From positions 607,501-671,500 of the forward strand of contig JAFMOC010000238.1 of assembly GCA_019802505.1 (NCBI GenBank): a stretch of DNA of 64,000 nt, in the 5' to 3' direction. Below, piece by piece: positions 30,028-42,679 of the stretch. The stretch's first letter is position 1; every line of letters starts with the position of its first letter. Below the pieces are notes generated by a model. The model saw only the letters and a list, made by a program, of their open reading frames with translations. It did no database searches and was not told where the DNA came from. The position numbers and the translations under genes are program-made. Source of the DNA: Corydoras sp. C115. Taxonomy: Eukaryota; Chordata; Actinopteri; Siluriformes; Callichthyidae.

Positions 30028-30990
30028 GAGTCTGTGGGAATTCTCTCAGTTCCCTCTGCAGGAGGGCCGTTTTTCCTGGAGGTTTGAAACCCTGAAAAAA
30101 CAAGCCAGAGAGTAATGACTTCAGTGTGTGGCTTTAACGCAGAGGGAGAAAGAAAAGCGCAGACAGACGGAGCCAGTTGGCATCTCAACAATGTCCAGAA
30201 ATCACTTTTACACTTCGCAACTCAAAGTTTTAATTGAGAAACGCATATTTACACGGCACTTTATTTTCCCGCCGGCGCAGCGTCGCCGAGCCCTGTCTGA
30301 TTCGATTTGAGAATAAAGCTAAACATCTCGATGGACACCTCATGTGGACGTCCGGGTGCGAGAAAATAAAAAACCAAAAAAAACCAATATTTAGGTTTTT
30401 TGCATCAACGCCATGACGTTTGCTTCGTTTCGTTCCACAGAGAGCTGCGTCTCACCCATCTGGGGCTCATTTCCCTAAAGCCCTGTTAACTGGGTCGGGA
30501 GGGCGTGTCGGCTGGAGCGTTTTCAGCGAGAGCGTTTCCTCAACGCCATTAATTTAAAACAAATAATTCACCACCAGCTTCAGAAAAGAAAAAAAAAAAA
30601 AAACCCATCTTGCTTCTTAGGAACATGGTCAGGAACATGGAACAGCTCTGGAACCTCGTGTTGGGTGGGTTCTGTAGAACATCAGCTGATAGTTTGTCGA
30701 TCTATTGCACCGTGTTTTGGAAAACGCATCGCCGTCAGCTGATACAGAGTCGTGGACGCCGCTGTACGTGTCTTCAGAACTCCTGAGGTTCTTGCAGCCT
30801 TTCTGCTGGAACTGTGGAACACTCCAGAGTTTGTCTTCCACTTTCCACAGAGGGTCTATAGGATTTGGAACTGGAGCCATTGCTCAACTTTGCCTTGAAC
30901 CTTTTCTGGGTGATTGGGTTTCCCACTGGAGAGTCCATGACCGTAACCTGCTTTCTGACACCGGGTCCAAAAATAAACACTACATTTATT
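28560..30990. other. Intergenic, no gene
   Basis: G tract 28600-28617, poly-T 28648-28663, retroelement end GAATCAGAATCAGAATCAG at 28990-29060 (also at 36024), (GT)n 29831-29871 and 29995-30025, poly-A 30589-30603. The CpG-richer block 29330-29560 is unique but shows no exon structure. Confidence 0.55.
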
Positions 30991-30996
30991 TGACAG

Positions 30997-31185
30997 GGCC
31001 GGCACGGTGGCTTAGTGGTTTAGCATGTTCTCCTCTCAGCGCTGGGGATTCCTGGTTCGAATCCCAATCTGGGTGGAGTTTCCATGTTCTCCCCCCCGTG
31101 TCCGCGTGGGTTTCCTCCGGGTTCTCCGGTTTCCTCCCACAGTCCAAAAACATGGATCAAGTCAATTGAGTTCTCCAAATTGCCA
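30997..31185 (+). mobile_element. V-SINE, 3'-truncated, part of a head-to-head composite
   Basis: Head and core only, ending in CTCCAAATTGCC, and joined to the minus copy at 31190. Confidence 0.86.
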
Positions 31186-31189
31186 TGTT

Positions 31190-31543
31190 CCATCCATCCA
31201 TCCATCCATTATCTTCCGCTTTATCCTCTATTAGGGTCGTGGGGGGGTTCCCAATGCCCATCCAGGGGAGAACGTTTCGGGCGCTGGGCAGATACACCCA
31301 GGACAGGGCGCCAATCTATCACTGGACACACACTCACTCACACAGACACACTCTATATGGGGCAATTTGGAGAACTCAATTGACTTGATCCATGTTTTTG
31401 GACTGTGGGAGGAAACCGGAGAACCCGGAGGAAACCCACGGGAACACGGGGAGAACATGGAAACTCCATACAGATGGGGATTCGAACCGGGAATCACTAG
31501 CGCTGAGAGGCAAACGTGCTAAACCACTAAGCCACCGTGCCGT
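31190..31543 (-). mobile_element. V-SINE, full length
   Basis: Minus copy directly after a truncated plus copy. TTTGAC before the pair and TTTGAT after it may be the outer target site. Confidence 0.88.
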
Positions 31544-31544
31544 T

Positions 31545-32032
31545 TGATCTCAATGGCGAGTGGAACCTCGTTCTCCTCGTATTTTTTGTATCTTCAGATC
31601 AGATTGGATTTAAAAGTTGTTTTGAAGTCCACGTTTCTCCTCCGTGCACCTCCACAGATCAGCGAGGGAAAACTTTGCGATCGCTTTGTTGTGCGGCGGA
31701 CACGGAGACGCCGGGATCAATGGATGGACGAGTGAGGTCCAAGTTCCACAGTTGTTCTATCAGAGGTTCTGTGTGAGGGTCAGCGTGGTGTGTCAGGTGC
31801 TGATGGGATACAGATAGTGTGTCAGATGATGCACAGGCTGTGTGAGATTACTGTAACAGCGGGAAGCACCGGCCCACAATACACCCACACACACACACAC
31901 ACACACATACACACACACACTCACACACACACACACACACACCAACACATCAACCATTTATGGAAGTCTGTGCACTTGCTCATGGACACACAAGAATATT
32001 TATCGCAGCACATGCACTTGCCTGCTGCCAAA

Positions 32033-32092
<60 letters not shown>

Positions 32093-32585
32093 GCACATTT
32101 GTGGCACATGTGCCTGTTTGTTACTCTGTTCCCCGGGGAGGAAAGGCTCCATATGTCTGGGCAGATTTAGCTCACATATGGCTTTTAAAGGCCGTGTTGC
32201 TCTTTTAAACATTCATCACAATAACGCCGTTCGGAACGCCGCGTCCACATTCCATCGCTCTTCTCGAACGCATCCCGAAATGTTCGGTACCGGCCTTAGT
32301 GCAGTTGGGGTACCGACGCGGAACAGGTTTTTCCGAACCTTAATTCAAACCATTCGAGGCCCCTGGACAGTGAAATGGCCCAACGTGGAAACGGGAGTTT
32401 GTTTTGAGCCGAAACCAAAAAAAAAAAAAAAAAAAAAAATCTCAGGGTTCTCAGTCAGTGTGAGCGGTGATGACATCACGTCTGAGATGAGAAGCGGCCA
32501 ACCGGCTCCGTGGAATCGAACAGAGCGGCGGTGTAATGGCTTCCTGGCTTTGTCACGACAAAATGGATTAGTAAGCAGAAAAAAA

Positions 32586-32634
<49 letters not shown>

Positions 32635-33360
32635 CACAGTCGTTTGGGGGACACTCAGTCTCTCGATCGCTGTGATTTATTCAGTTCCGTTGTTGCAGCA
32701 AAAATAAAATGAAGCATCCCAGCCGTGTCCTGGGATTTCGCACTTCCACAGACGGCCGGGTTGATAAATCAACGTATGAATGGCGGAACATGGGGGCGAC
32801 GTGGATTTAGTATAGAGTTACACCCCCGTGTGTGTGTGTGTGTGAATGAGTGTGTGTGTGTCCGTCCTGTGTAACGACGATCTGTGCTGTGAGCCAGTGA
32901 ACAGGTGTGTGTCCACCTGAGGCTGCCTTCAGGGCGAGGGGCACCGTCTGTCCCTCGAACCGTCCACCTGGCTCTGCCGTCTGTGCTGATATTGAAACAG
33001 TTGTGCACACGCTCGGCTTTCGTACCTCAGTTCCAGCAGTTCTCGGTGCTTATTTCAGAGGAACTACCTGCTATGAAGTGTTCTCACAGAACCACACACC
33101 TTAAGGGGCATCTTTTCGGGTCGTGTTTGCCCCATATGCAAATGCTGATGAGATGCATCCATAAGATCAAAGTACGTATTCAGCGTGATGTCACAATATT
33201 TACCTTGTGATGTCACAAAATGCCGTTCTGCGTTATAATGTTATAATGTTGTTGTGTTATAATTAAGGATGGAATGAGTTTGGTCTGTTTAATCTACACA
33301 ACTACAGTTTCCAACCTCATTAGTGTGTCTACCTCATTAGAGTCTAATTAGAGTCTGGCT
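31545..33360. other. Intergenic, microsatellites and unique sequence
   Basis: (AC)n 31887-31942 and 32037-32088, poly-A 32417-32438, poly-T 32590-32630. 32100-32215 (ATGTGCCTGTTTGTTACTC, CACATATGGCTTTTAAAG) is unique and could be conserved noncoding DNA. No gene. Confidence 0.5.
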
Positions 33361-33361
33361 C

Positions 33362-33557
33362 GGCATGCTCACTCACACAATCACACTCTATATGGGGCAA
33401 TTTGGAGCATCCATGTTTTTGGACTGTGGGAGGAAACCGGAGAACCCGGAGGAAACCCATGCAGACATGGGGAGAACGTGGAATCTCCACTCAGATTGGG
33501 ATTCGAACCGGGAATCCCTAGTGCTGAGAGGAGAACATGCCAAACCACTAAGCCACT
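33362..33557 (-). mobile_element. V-SINE, tail-truncated
   Basis: Minus copy from ACTCACACAATCACACTC to the head. 3' half missing. Confidence 0.82.
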
Positions 33558-33649
33558 ATTTTACTAAAATAAGTAAAAAAAAAATCTGTATTTATAAAGA
33601 TGTTGTAAAGATGGAAAAAAAATAATTTAAAAAATATTATTATTATGGA

Positions 33650-33652
<3 letters not shown>

Positions 33653-33741
<89 letters not shown>
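33653..33741. repeat. Long (GT)n microsatellite
   Basis: About 44 pure GT units, the longest perfect dinucleotide run in the window. Confidence 0.95.
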
Positions 33742-33743
<2 letters not shown>

Positions 33744-34144
33744 AAAGGCTAGTGTGGGTCAGGTGCACATGGTGATCAGGGGAAGTGTGAAAGGCTGAGC
33801 TGGTGCTGCTGGAGGAAAGACATCAACCAGGAAATAGAAAACAAAACAAAAAGCAGGAAATGGGACGGGAGGTAAACAGGAGGTGTGCAGGACAGTCGGT
33901 GATAAGCGCTCCGTCGCTGCTCTATTGTATTTTGGGAGCCAGGTTTTTTTTTTTTTTCTTCATACGAACTTTCAAAGGAAACTTTCTATTGAAGATTAAA
34001 TATTTTACATTTTACCTTAGTTTTTTTTTTTTTTTTTAAAGTAGTGTACAAATTATTTAAAAAAAAAAAAAAAAAAGTAAAGTATTTTCCTTTCTCCATC
34101 CACTTTCACCTGATCTGATGTCATGGGTTGAAGGAGTTTGTTCC

Positions 34145-34556
34145 TCAAATTCGGTTTATTTCGGGTTTAATTCTGTTTAATTCTGTTTAATTCGGTTTAA
34201 TTCAGTTTGTTTTATTCGGTTTAATTCAGCTTTAATTCAGGTTTAATTCAGGTTTAATTCAGGTTTAATTCGGTTTAATTCAACTTTAATTCGGTTTAAT
34301 TCTGTTTAATTTGGGTTTAATTTGGGTTTAATTCAGTTTAATTCGGGTTTAATTCTGTTTAATTCGGTTTAATTCGGGTTTAATTTGGTTTAATTCTGTT
34401 TAATTCTGTTTAATTCTGTTTAATTCGGGTTTAATTCGGGTTTAATTCTGTTTAATTCTGTTTAATTCGGGTTTAATTCGGTTTAATTCTGTTTAATTCG
34501 GTTTGTTTTATTCTTTTTAATTCAGTTTAAATCGGTTTAATTCTCTTTAATTAATT
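34145..34556. repeat. Minisatellite of GGTTTAATTC-type units
   Basis: About 38-40 units of 10-12 bp, core TTTAATTC with GG, GGG, CTG or CAG between. Sits directly before a 5'-truncated V-SINE. Confidence 0.9.
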
Positions 34557-34585
34557 GAAAATTAATGATGGGATTGCTGAGGCCC

Positions 34586-34867
34586 AAACTGGGTGGAGTT
34601 TCCATGTTCTCCCCGTGTCCGCGTGGGTTTCCTCTGGGTTCTCTGCTTTCCTCCCACAGTCCAAAAACATGGATCAAGTCAATTGAATTCTCCAAATTGC
34701 CCCATATAGAGTGTGTGTGTGAGTGAGTGTGTGCCCAGCGATGGATTGGCGTCCTGCTCTGGGTGTATCTGCCCAGCGCCGGAGACGTTTTCCCCTGGAT
34801 GGGCATGGATCCCCCCCCCCGCGTGACCCTAATAGAGGATAAAGTGGAAGATAATGGATGGATGGAT
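34586..34867 (+). mobile_element. V-SINE lacking its tRNA head, with intact TSD
   Basis: Begins at CTGGGTGGAGTTTCCATG, so the A and B boxes are gone, yet GGATTGCTGAG flanks it on both sides (34571-34581, 34868-34878). This indicates 5' truncation during insertion. Confidence 0.9.
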
Positions 34868-35189
34868 GGATTGCTGAGACTGAAACAAAGAGCAGATGCT
34901 TCATTGGTATTAAAGCTGAGCGGTGATGATTTAATGACCTTTAATGACCAACCCTTCACACACTGGACATTTTTATTTCAGCTCCTTTCCTCCGTCAGAC
35001 GATACAGATCAATGTGCACAAAAACTACCAGACATAAAAACAGCTGATAAAAATCCCCAAAATCTGTACAACCCCCCACCCCCCCCCCCTCAAATTTTTT
35101 TTTTATCATTGCCCTTGTTGCACTTTATTGATTTGCACTACTCTGCACACTGCACATTATTAAAATATATACACACTGTACTTTAAATT

Positions 35190-35531
35190 CATTCATCTTC
35201 CACTTTATCCTCTATTAGGGTTGCGGGGGGGGGGGGGGGGGGGGGGTTCCCTATGCCATGGGCGCTGGGCAGATACACCCAGGACAGACCACCAATCCAT
35301 CGCTGGGCACACACTCACTCAGACAGACACACACACTCTATATGGGGCAGTTTGGAGAACTTAATTGACCTTGATCCATGTTTTTGGACTGTGGGAGGAA
35401 AGCGGAGAACCCGGAGGAAACCCACGCGGACACGGGGAGAACATGGAAACTCCACCCAGATGGGTATTCGAACCGGGAATCCCTAGCGCTGAGAGGAGAA
35501 CATGCTAAACCACTAAGCCACCGTGCCGGCC
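35190..35531 (-). mobile_element. V-SINE
   Basis: Minus copy with a 22-G run at 35225-35246. TSD CTGTACTTTAAATT at 35176-35189 and 35531-35544. Confidence 0.92.
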
Positions 35532-35648
35532 TGTACTTTAAATTGTAAACTGTGATGTTTCTGACGTTATTCGTTTTGTGTGTTGGCCGTATAAACCTGA
35601 TCCTGAGTTTAAGATCGTAAAATGGAGGAGATGCTGTCTGTCTTCCTA

Positions 35649-35649
<1 letters not shown>

Positions 35650-35693
<44 letters not shown>

Positions 35694-35736
35694 TCCAGCT
35701 ATCTTCCTCTATCTCACCTACCTGTCTGTCTCTAAT

Positions 35737-35774
<38 letters not shown>

Positions 35775-35888
35775 TCCAGCTGTCTTCCTCTCTCTCACCT
35801 ACCTGTCTGTCTCTAATGGTGTGTGTGTGTGTGTGTGTGTGAATGTCCAGCTGTCTTCCTCTCTCTCACCTACCTGTCTGTCTCTAAT

Positions 35889-35926
<38 letters not shown>

Positions 35927-36020
35927 TCCAGCTGTCTTCCTCTCTCTCACCTACCTGTCTGTCTCTAATGGTGTGTGTGTGTGTGTGTGAATGTCCAGCA
36001 GTCTTCCTCTCTCTCACCTA
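35650..36020. repeat. Compound minisatellite: (GT)n plus a ~50-bp unit
   Basis: Five units of variable (GT)n followed by GAATGTCCAGCTGTCTTCCT, CTCTCACCTACCTGTCTGTC and TCTAATG. The unit bodies are nearly identical; GT length differs. Confidence 0.93.
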
Positions 36021-36023
36021 CCA

Positions 36024-36095
36024 GAATCAGAATCAGAATATCTTTATTGTCATTATACCAGGTATAACGAAATTAAGGTGCCATACTTTCGGTGT
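36024..36095. repeat. Retroelement end, AATCAGAATCAGAAT type
   Basis: CAGAATCAGAATCAGAATAT, CTTTATTGTCATTATACC. Related to 28990-29060. It cuts into the last unit of the compound minisatellite (after CTCTCACCTACC) and CTGTCTGTCTCTAATG resumes at 36219. Confidence 0.7.
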
Positions 36096-36229
36096 CACGT
36101 ACTAAAATGTACATAAATAAAGAGATTTAAAAGATAGCACTATAATTTACAATTTACAAAAATTTTGAAAGAAAATTTTTTTTATTTACAAGTGTATAAA
36201 ACTGTACAAATTTACCTGTCTGTCTCTAA

Positions 36230-36608
36230 TGTGAGTGCATGTCAAATCCTCCCGTTTGCCTCTTTAGCTTTAACTAATGTTCAGGACGCAGCATGAAAAC
36301 GAATCAGACTTTTTGAAAATAAAAGTATTTATTTATTTAAAAGCAGGGCGCCTTTACTTTCGCATGGGTCCAGCTCGGGTCGGGGTTCCGTCTGCGCCTT
36401 GGATCAGAGGTGACGCGATGCTGAAGTGTTTGTCTGGAATTTGATTTAATTCTTTGTTACCCGTGATGGACGGCGATGATTCCAGATCTTTGTTCATATC
36501 AGTTACATCAAACACTCACAGGGGATGCAGGTTTTAAGAAAAGGAATGTGATATGTTGACATAAGTTCTGGTAAGGGGATACGTCATCCATGTGCTTATA
36601 TAGAGGGA

Positions 36609-36646
<38 letters not shown>

Positions 36647-36751
36647 GCATTTGATGAGGAGATAAGAGTCAGGCCTGAGGGTATAGATTTCAAGCAGGTG
36701 CAATCACACACCACAGCTTCTTTTAAGGACAAGACAGGACATGGCAGGGGA

Positions 36752-36790
<39 letters not shown>

Positions 36791-37895
36791 ATTTGGGTGT
36801 GTTTGTAATCTGTGCTGATGCTAGATGCTGAAGGCAAACATTCTCCAACGACGAGTTTGTGTTCTGATTGTTGCTTATTTTAAATGGGTCATGTGTCCGG
36901 CCGATTCTCGTGTCTTCAATCAAAACCTAGTTTTAAAGAAGTGTGTCATCCGCTGAAGTGTGTGTGCGTTTTTTTTTTTTTTTTTTTTTTTCTTTTTTTT
37001 TTTCCGTGAATAAGAGGTTTGTACAGGCGTCTTGTTCTTTACGGGGTCAGTCATGTGAACTATCGCCTGATGAAAACAGAACAGGCCTCATCCGCACAAC
37101 AAAAAGTGTCTTTCTTTTATCCGTGTTCAACGATTTCCCAAAAAAAAAAAAAGAAAAAAAAAAAAATCACAAAGCTCTCGAAAAGAACTTCTAAAATGTA
37201 GTTCCACACAGATGAACACTGGGGCTTTCTTATCCAGCGCTGTTTGTTTGATAACAGGCCTTCGATGAAACCCGGGTGGAACGGTGTACTTAATCATCGT
37301 AATCAGGTGAACATACCAAAGATACTTTTTGGCTGCAGACACATTTTAAAATGAATCCTTCAGCAAAAAAAAACAAAAAACGCAGGATCGTTCCGGTGCA
37401 GGATGAAAATATAGACGCACTTTAATTCCAGCCTCACTTTAATCTTAATTCTCTGAAATTCGTCGTGAACTTTTGCGTGACGCTGTGCAATCTGAAGTAA
37501 CGATGGCGAACTTCGATATTTTTCAATATTGTAGAATAATATCAAAAGCGTCGTTTATATTTACAGAGGAAATACTGATGTTAGTTTGTAGTTTTGAAGC
37601 GGTGGCGGATTTGTTGACGCTTAAAAATAAATATCCGGCGAAATCTTCATTATTTTTACTGTACACTTTTTTTAAACCAATAAAACCCGCGAAGCAGTTC
37701 GACGTGAACGTGCATCGCTCTCAATACGGGGCAGGAATGCAGGGGAACAACAGATGGAAGGAGCTTCAGGCTTCTGCAAGTCATGACAGGAGCACAAAAG
37801 TGCACCTTGCACATCTCGCATGCCGAGCGACACCTCGGGGCCCGAATACCTCAGAGTGAGAGCCTCCCAAAAAAGTAGTGCGAGAGCAGGTGATC

Positions 37896-37938
<43 letters not shown>

Positions 37939-38260
37939 ACAGTCCTGTTTACATTTAAAGACGAACATAATGTGTTATTTTTAAAAGTACACCCCTCTGA
38001 ACATACTCAACACTCCTTTTTAATTAAGTGAGCTTTATTTATAGAGCACCTTTCACAGATAAAGAATCACAATAGTGCAGAGAATAAATATATAAAAAGA
38101 ATATAACAATGAGTGATAAACACTGAATGAGTATATACACACACACACACACACACACAAACCTATAAACATACACACTTATGGGTTTTTATTACAGGAT
38201 GTATTAACTGTATAATATTTAGGCGATGTACTATTATATAAACTTTTTCTCCAGCTCTTT

Positions 38261-38306
<46 letters not shown>

Positions 38307-39095
38307 CCACCATGGCTTGCTCACCCCAACCCCCCCATCCCTCGCGCCCTCTCTTATTTAGCAGGTGCACCACACACAGAGTGAACACACCCTAAACTTC
38401 AGAAACCATGAGAAAAACAACCATCACGCACCCCCACCTGCTCGCGCCCATCCCTGCTCCCTCTCTCACCTAAATCCCCTTTATCCTCATTAACCCCGCT
38501 AATTACCACCCTACTCCTTTTCAGCTATTCTTCTCTCTGCGGGGCTGCACCGAAGGTTCTGGAGAAACGCTCTGGGCGACGCCGCTTCAGAAAGTTGCGT
38601 TCCACCGCCGTGGCTTTAGTTCTGATCCCGCCGGTGTTTTGGCAGCAGAGCGCCTTGTCGTGACGCAGGCCGTAATGGGTCCGCTCTGAGACCGGGCCGG
38701 GTGGCCGCCCATCACGGGGCAGCACATCCGTAACGCACGCGGTGAAGGAAAAAAACATCAAACCATTAAAACGTCAGGCCGAGCCGCCGGCCTCAGAACG
38801 AAAGCGACGGATGAGTAACGTTCCTTTTCGTTTTGTGTCAGCGCTATCGTTTTCCAACATGTTCATCCCGGTCATGGGAGGCACCGAGGCCTATCCCATT
38901 CTCACAGGGCAAAAGGTGGGGCAGCATCCTGGATAGGAACCCGTCCATTGCAGGGTAGACACGCATTAATTACATACTTATGGAAGTATGTCTTCTTCCC
39001 TCACTGATGGAACTCTTATGATCTTATGGGTCTTACAGTGAGCTCCAAAGTTCCTTTAAAAGTCCTCGGATTCCATGATGATCCACTGAACATGT
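36230..39095. other. Intergenic, no gene recognised
   Basis: (AC)n 36609-36643, (GT)n 36755-36789, poly-T 36969-37004, A-rich 37139-37166, (CT)n 37903-37934 and 38265-38301, retroelement-like TTTATTTATAGAGCACC at 38035. The block 37690-37870 is unique and CpG-bearing, no exon structure. Confidence 0.5.
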
Positions 39096-39829
39096 TGGAA
39101 CCTCCACTGGTTTTTGACTGAAGGAACCATGTTCTTCTCTCTGAAGGGGTTCTGCTGGTTCTCCTACCATCGTACCAGCACTGGTTGGCTTAGTGAACTA
39201 TGGTGGTGTAGTAACTTGTTGAGCAGTGTTACCAATGTGGGCCCTTGAACAAGGCCCTTATGTCTTATTGCTGGTGTTCTATGTCTGTGACACTGACGCT
39301 GTGCTCTGGTACCAAACTGATGGTTGGGTTACTTCATTTGGTTTAGTGTCTACAGAACCTTGTATGATGTGCATTGTATGTGTTTGCGAGTTGATTGACG
39401 TTCTTCATCCACAATTAAAATGATCTTCTGTTACAAAACCCCATCCAAGTGTCTACTCCATCCAGAACCAGGAACCTCCACAGGTTTTTGACGTAAGGAA
39501 CCATGTTCTTCTCTCTGAAGGCCTTTGGGGTTCTGCTGGGTCTCCTACCAGCGTACCAGCACTGGTTGGCTTAGTGAACTATGGTGGTGTAGTAACTTGT
39601 TGGGCAATGTCACCAATGTGGGCCCCTGAACAAGGCCCTTATGTCTTATTGCTGGTATTGTATGATGGCGACACTGACGCTGTGCTCTGGTACCAACCTG
39701 ATGGTTGGGTTACTTCAGTTGGTTTAGATGAAAGTGTCTAGAGAACCTTGTATGATGTGCACTGTATGTGTTTGCGAGTTGATTGACGTTCTTCATCCAC
39801 AATTAAAATGTTTCTACTCCATCCAGAAC
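39096..39829. repeat. Tandem duplication, two ~370-bp copies
   Basis: 39096-39465 and 39471-39829. Both contain GGAACCATGTTCTTCTCTCT, GCACTGGTTGGCTTAGTGAA, AACAAGGCCCTTATGTC and ACGTTCTTCATCCACAATTA. The middle holds a decayed tRNA-SINE body (CCAATGTGGGCCC-TGAAC). Confidence 0.9.
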
Positions 39830-39839
39830 ATTGAGGTTT

Positions 39840-40638
39840 ACTGCAGTAAACATCTGAATGATGTCATACATACTTTGGACTCTGAGGGTCATTGAGATCT
39901 TCTCTGTGGAGATGGACTCGGATCCTTCCATGATTTTGGTTCTGAATCTTGGCAGACGCCCCGTTCTTCTCGTTTTCTGTTCGTGGAACCCAGACACAAA
40001 GGCTGAGCCGACCTCATTAAGGGGGTATGGGCTTCCCTGGCTTGGGCAGCGGAGTCAGCGGACGGCTGAGTGATTTATGAGTCTTAAAGGTGCCTCATGC
40101 GTTTCAACAGCATCGAACCTGCAACTTTCCACCCCATCACCAGACTCCCGGCTTAGTCATGCCTCCTTCGTTTGCGAGTCTGACGGCAGCTTTACCGTAA
40201 ATCTGTCTCCTGACTAACGCGGAGGTAGCCCTACGTCGATCAAATGAAACCTTGGCCGTTGACATTTGGGATAAATCTGGGTCGTTTATACGTTCTGAGA
40301 TCATTTCGTACGAACCTCTCACTCACTCACTCACTCACTCTTTCCCCCGTCTCGCTCGCCCTGTGAGTCAAAGCCCCCCGAATGGTGAAACACAAACCCA
40401 TAATCAACACATGGAACAAAAGCCACAAGTATCAGGCTCGTTCTTCCAGCGTTAGCCCCCCCCCCCCCTCGCTGTGTCTTCCTCTGCTTGGTGTGTTTCA
40501 TCATCCCTCTCTTCGGTTCCAAACAGCTTGAGGACATCATGCACGATCTATTAGCTCATCGAGGAGCCCAGACAGACTTCTGCAGCACGGCGAGCTGCAA
40601 ATGGACGACGTGCTCGCTTAGAAAATGGGCTTTAAAAC

Positions 40639-40678
<40 letters not shown>

Positions 40679-40851
40679 GAGTGCATTAAGTGGTGCGAAG
40701 CTGCTGTTTGTTCAGCAACACGTTCTGTGTGTAGGGTAAGACCGGAGGAATCGGTGAGTAAACGGGATGGAATTTAGAGAAAGTACGCGGTGGGGAAAGC
40801 GGACGTTTGCGATGTTTCATGGTGGGAAATTAAACAGATTGCTGGCGTGCG

Positions 40852-40890
<39 letters not shown>

Positions 40891-41150
40891 CAGAGGCTCG
40901 GTACGATCACTGCAATGGGATTTAGACGCGTCTTAAAGGGTCTTGTCCTACAGATTAATGTGGAAGACATCACGTCTTTTATTAATGTTCCCTAAAAAAA
41001 AAAGTGCTGGGACACTTACATGAGCTTACATGACACTTTTACAACATCCCATAATAAGTTGCTTTCACCATGCAGCTACAGTTTTCATTTCTTCTGGAAA
41101 AATCTTTCTACAAGATTTTAGTGTGTGGGTGTTGGGGGGGGAGGGGGGAG
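39840..41150. other. Intergenic, no gene
   Basis: ACTC repeat 40319-40340, poly-A 40640-40676 and 40852-40889, G-rich 41134-41152. No coding signature. Confidence 0.5.
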
Positions 41151-41157
41151 GGTGTGT

Positions 41158-41957
41158 GACGGTGGCTTAGTGGTTAGCATGTTCTCCTCTCAGTGCTGGG
41201 GATTCCGTCAACTATCGTCGAGCACATACACACACAAACGTGCTCTATATGGGGCAATTTAGAGCATTCAGTTCACCTTGACTTAGTGGTTGGCATGTTC
41301 TCCTCTCAGCGCTAGGGATTACCGGTTCGAATCCCCATCTGGATGAAGTTTGTACGTTCTCCCCGTGTCTGTGTAGGTTTCCTCCGGGTTCTCCGGTTTC
41401 CTCCCACAGTCCAAAAACATGGATCAAGGTCAATTGAGTTCTCCAAATTGCCCCATATAGAGTGTGTCTGTGTGAGTGAGTGTGTGCCCAGTGATAGATT
41501 GCCCCCCTGACCTGGGTGTATCTGCCCAGCGCCTGAAACGTTCTCCCCTGGATGGGCATGGGGAACCGCGACCCTAATAGAGGATAAAGCGGAAGATAAT
41601 GGATAGATGAATTCACCTTGAATTGAGAAACCCGAGGAAACCCACATTCCCGGTTCGAATCCTTATCTGGGTGGAGTTTCCATGTCCTCCCCGTGTCCGC
41701 GTGGGTTTCCTCCGGGTTCTCCGGTTTCCTCCCACAGTCCAAAAACATGGATCAAGTCAATTGAGTTCTCCAAATTACCCCATATAGAGTGTGTCTGTGT
41801 GAGTGAGTGTGTGCTCAGAGATAGATTGGCGTCCTGTCCTGTCCTGGGTGTATCTGCCCAGTGCCTGAAACGTTCTCCCCTGGATGGGCATGGGGAACCC
41901 CCCCCCCCCCCCGCGACCCTAATAGAGGATAAAGCAGAAGATAATGGATGGATGAAT
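41158..41957 (+). mobile_element. V-SINE cluster, nested plus copies
   Basis: An old plus copy (41158-41281, resumed about 41620) is interrupted by a plus copy at 41282-41610 with TSD TTCACCTTGA at 41271-41280 and about 41612-41621. A further plus copy lacking the outer head lies at 41648-41957, joined at ACCCACATTCCCGG. Confidence 0.82.
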
Positions 41958-42067
41958 AATTTGGGAACTAAAGGAAATAATGGTGGTAATCAACTGGTAC
42001 TAGATCCTTATTCACTTAAAGAGTCTCTGTCCCAATTCTTTTTAAACATGACGCAGGCATCAATACC

Positions 42068-42284
42068 GTAGGACGTGGATCTCAGTGGTTATGGCGTTGG
42101 GTTATCAATCTGAAGGTTGGCGGTTCAAATCCCAGGTCCACTGAAGTTACCAGTGTGGGTTCTTGAGCAAGACCCTTAACCCTCATTGCTCCAGGGATGT
42201 TGTGATGAACTCTGTGCTCACCTTGTAAGTCGCTTTGGATAAAAGCGTCCAATAAATGACCCAATGTAACGTAAATGTAAATGT
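42068..42284 (+). mobile_element. tRNA-derived SINE, second family
   Basis: Complete plus copy: GTGGATCTCAGTGGTTATGG, B box GGTTCAAATCC, tail GATAAAAGCGTCCAATAAAT. Confidence 0.86.
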
Positions 42285-42320
42285 AATTTCTAAAATAGTT
42301 CATATTTAACTAAGAAAATT

Positions 42321-42671
42321 TATTAATTCATTCATTATCTTCCGCTTTATCCTATATTAGGGTCGCGGGGGGGGGAGGGGGGGTTCCCCATGCCCATCTA
42401 GGGGAGAACGTTTCGGGCGCTGGGCAGATACACCCAGGACAGGACGCCAATCTATCGCTGGGCACACACTCACACACTCTATATGGGGCAATTTGGAGAA
42501 CTCAATTGACCTTCATCCATGTTTTTGGACTGTGGGAGGAAACGGGAGATCCCGGAGGAAACCCACGCGGACACGGGGAGAACGTGGAAACTCCACCCAG
42601 ATGGGGATTCGAACCGGGAATCCCCAGCGCTGAGAGGAGAACATGCCAAACCACTAAGCCACCGTGCCGCC
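42321..42671 (-). mobile_element. V-SINE
   Basis: Full-length minus copy with a broken G run (GGGGGGGGAGGGGGGG). TSD not clear. Confidence 0.87.
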
Positions 42672-42679
42672 ACGAAGCA

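Noticed and set aside
19597..32109. Open frames of Cys-Val, Thr-His, Leu-Ser or Arg-Glu repeats
   Set aside because: Translations of (GT)n, (AC)n, (CT)n and (AG)n microsatellites.
35650..36020. CRISPR-like array
   Set aside because: Regular spacing comes from a minisatellite with (GT)n spacers in a vertebrate genome; no unique spacers and no cas genes.
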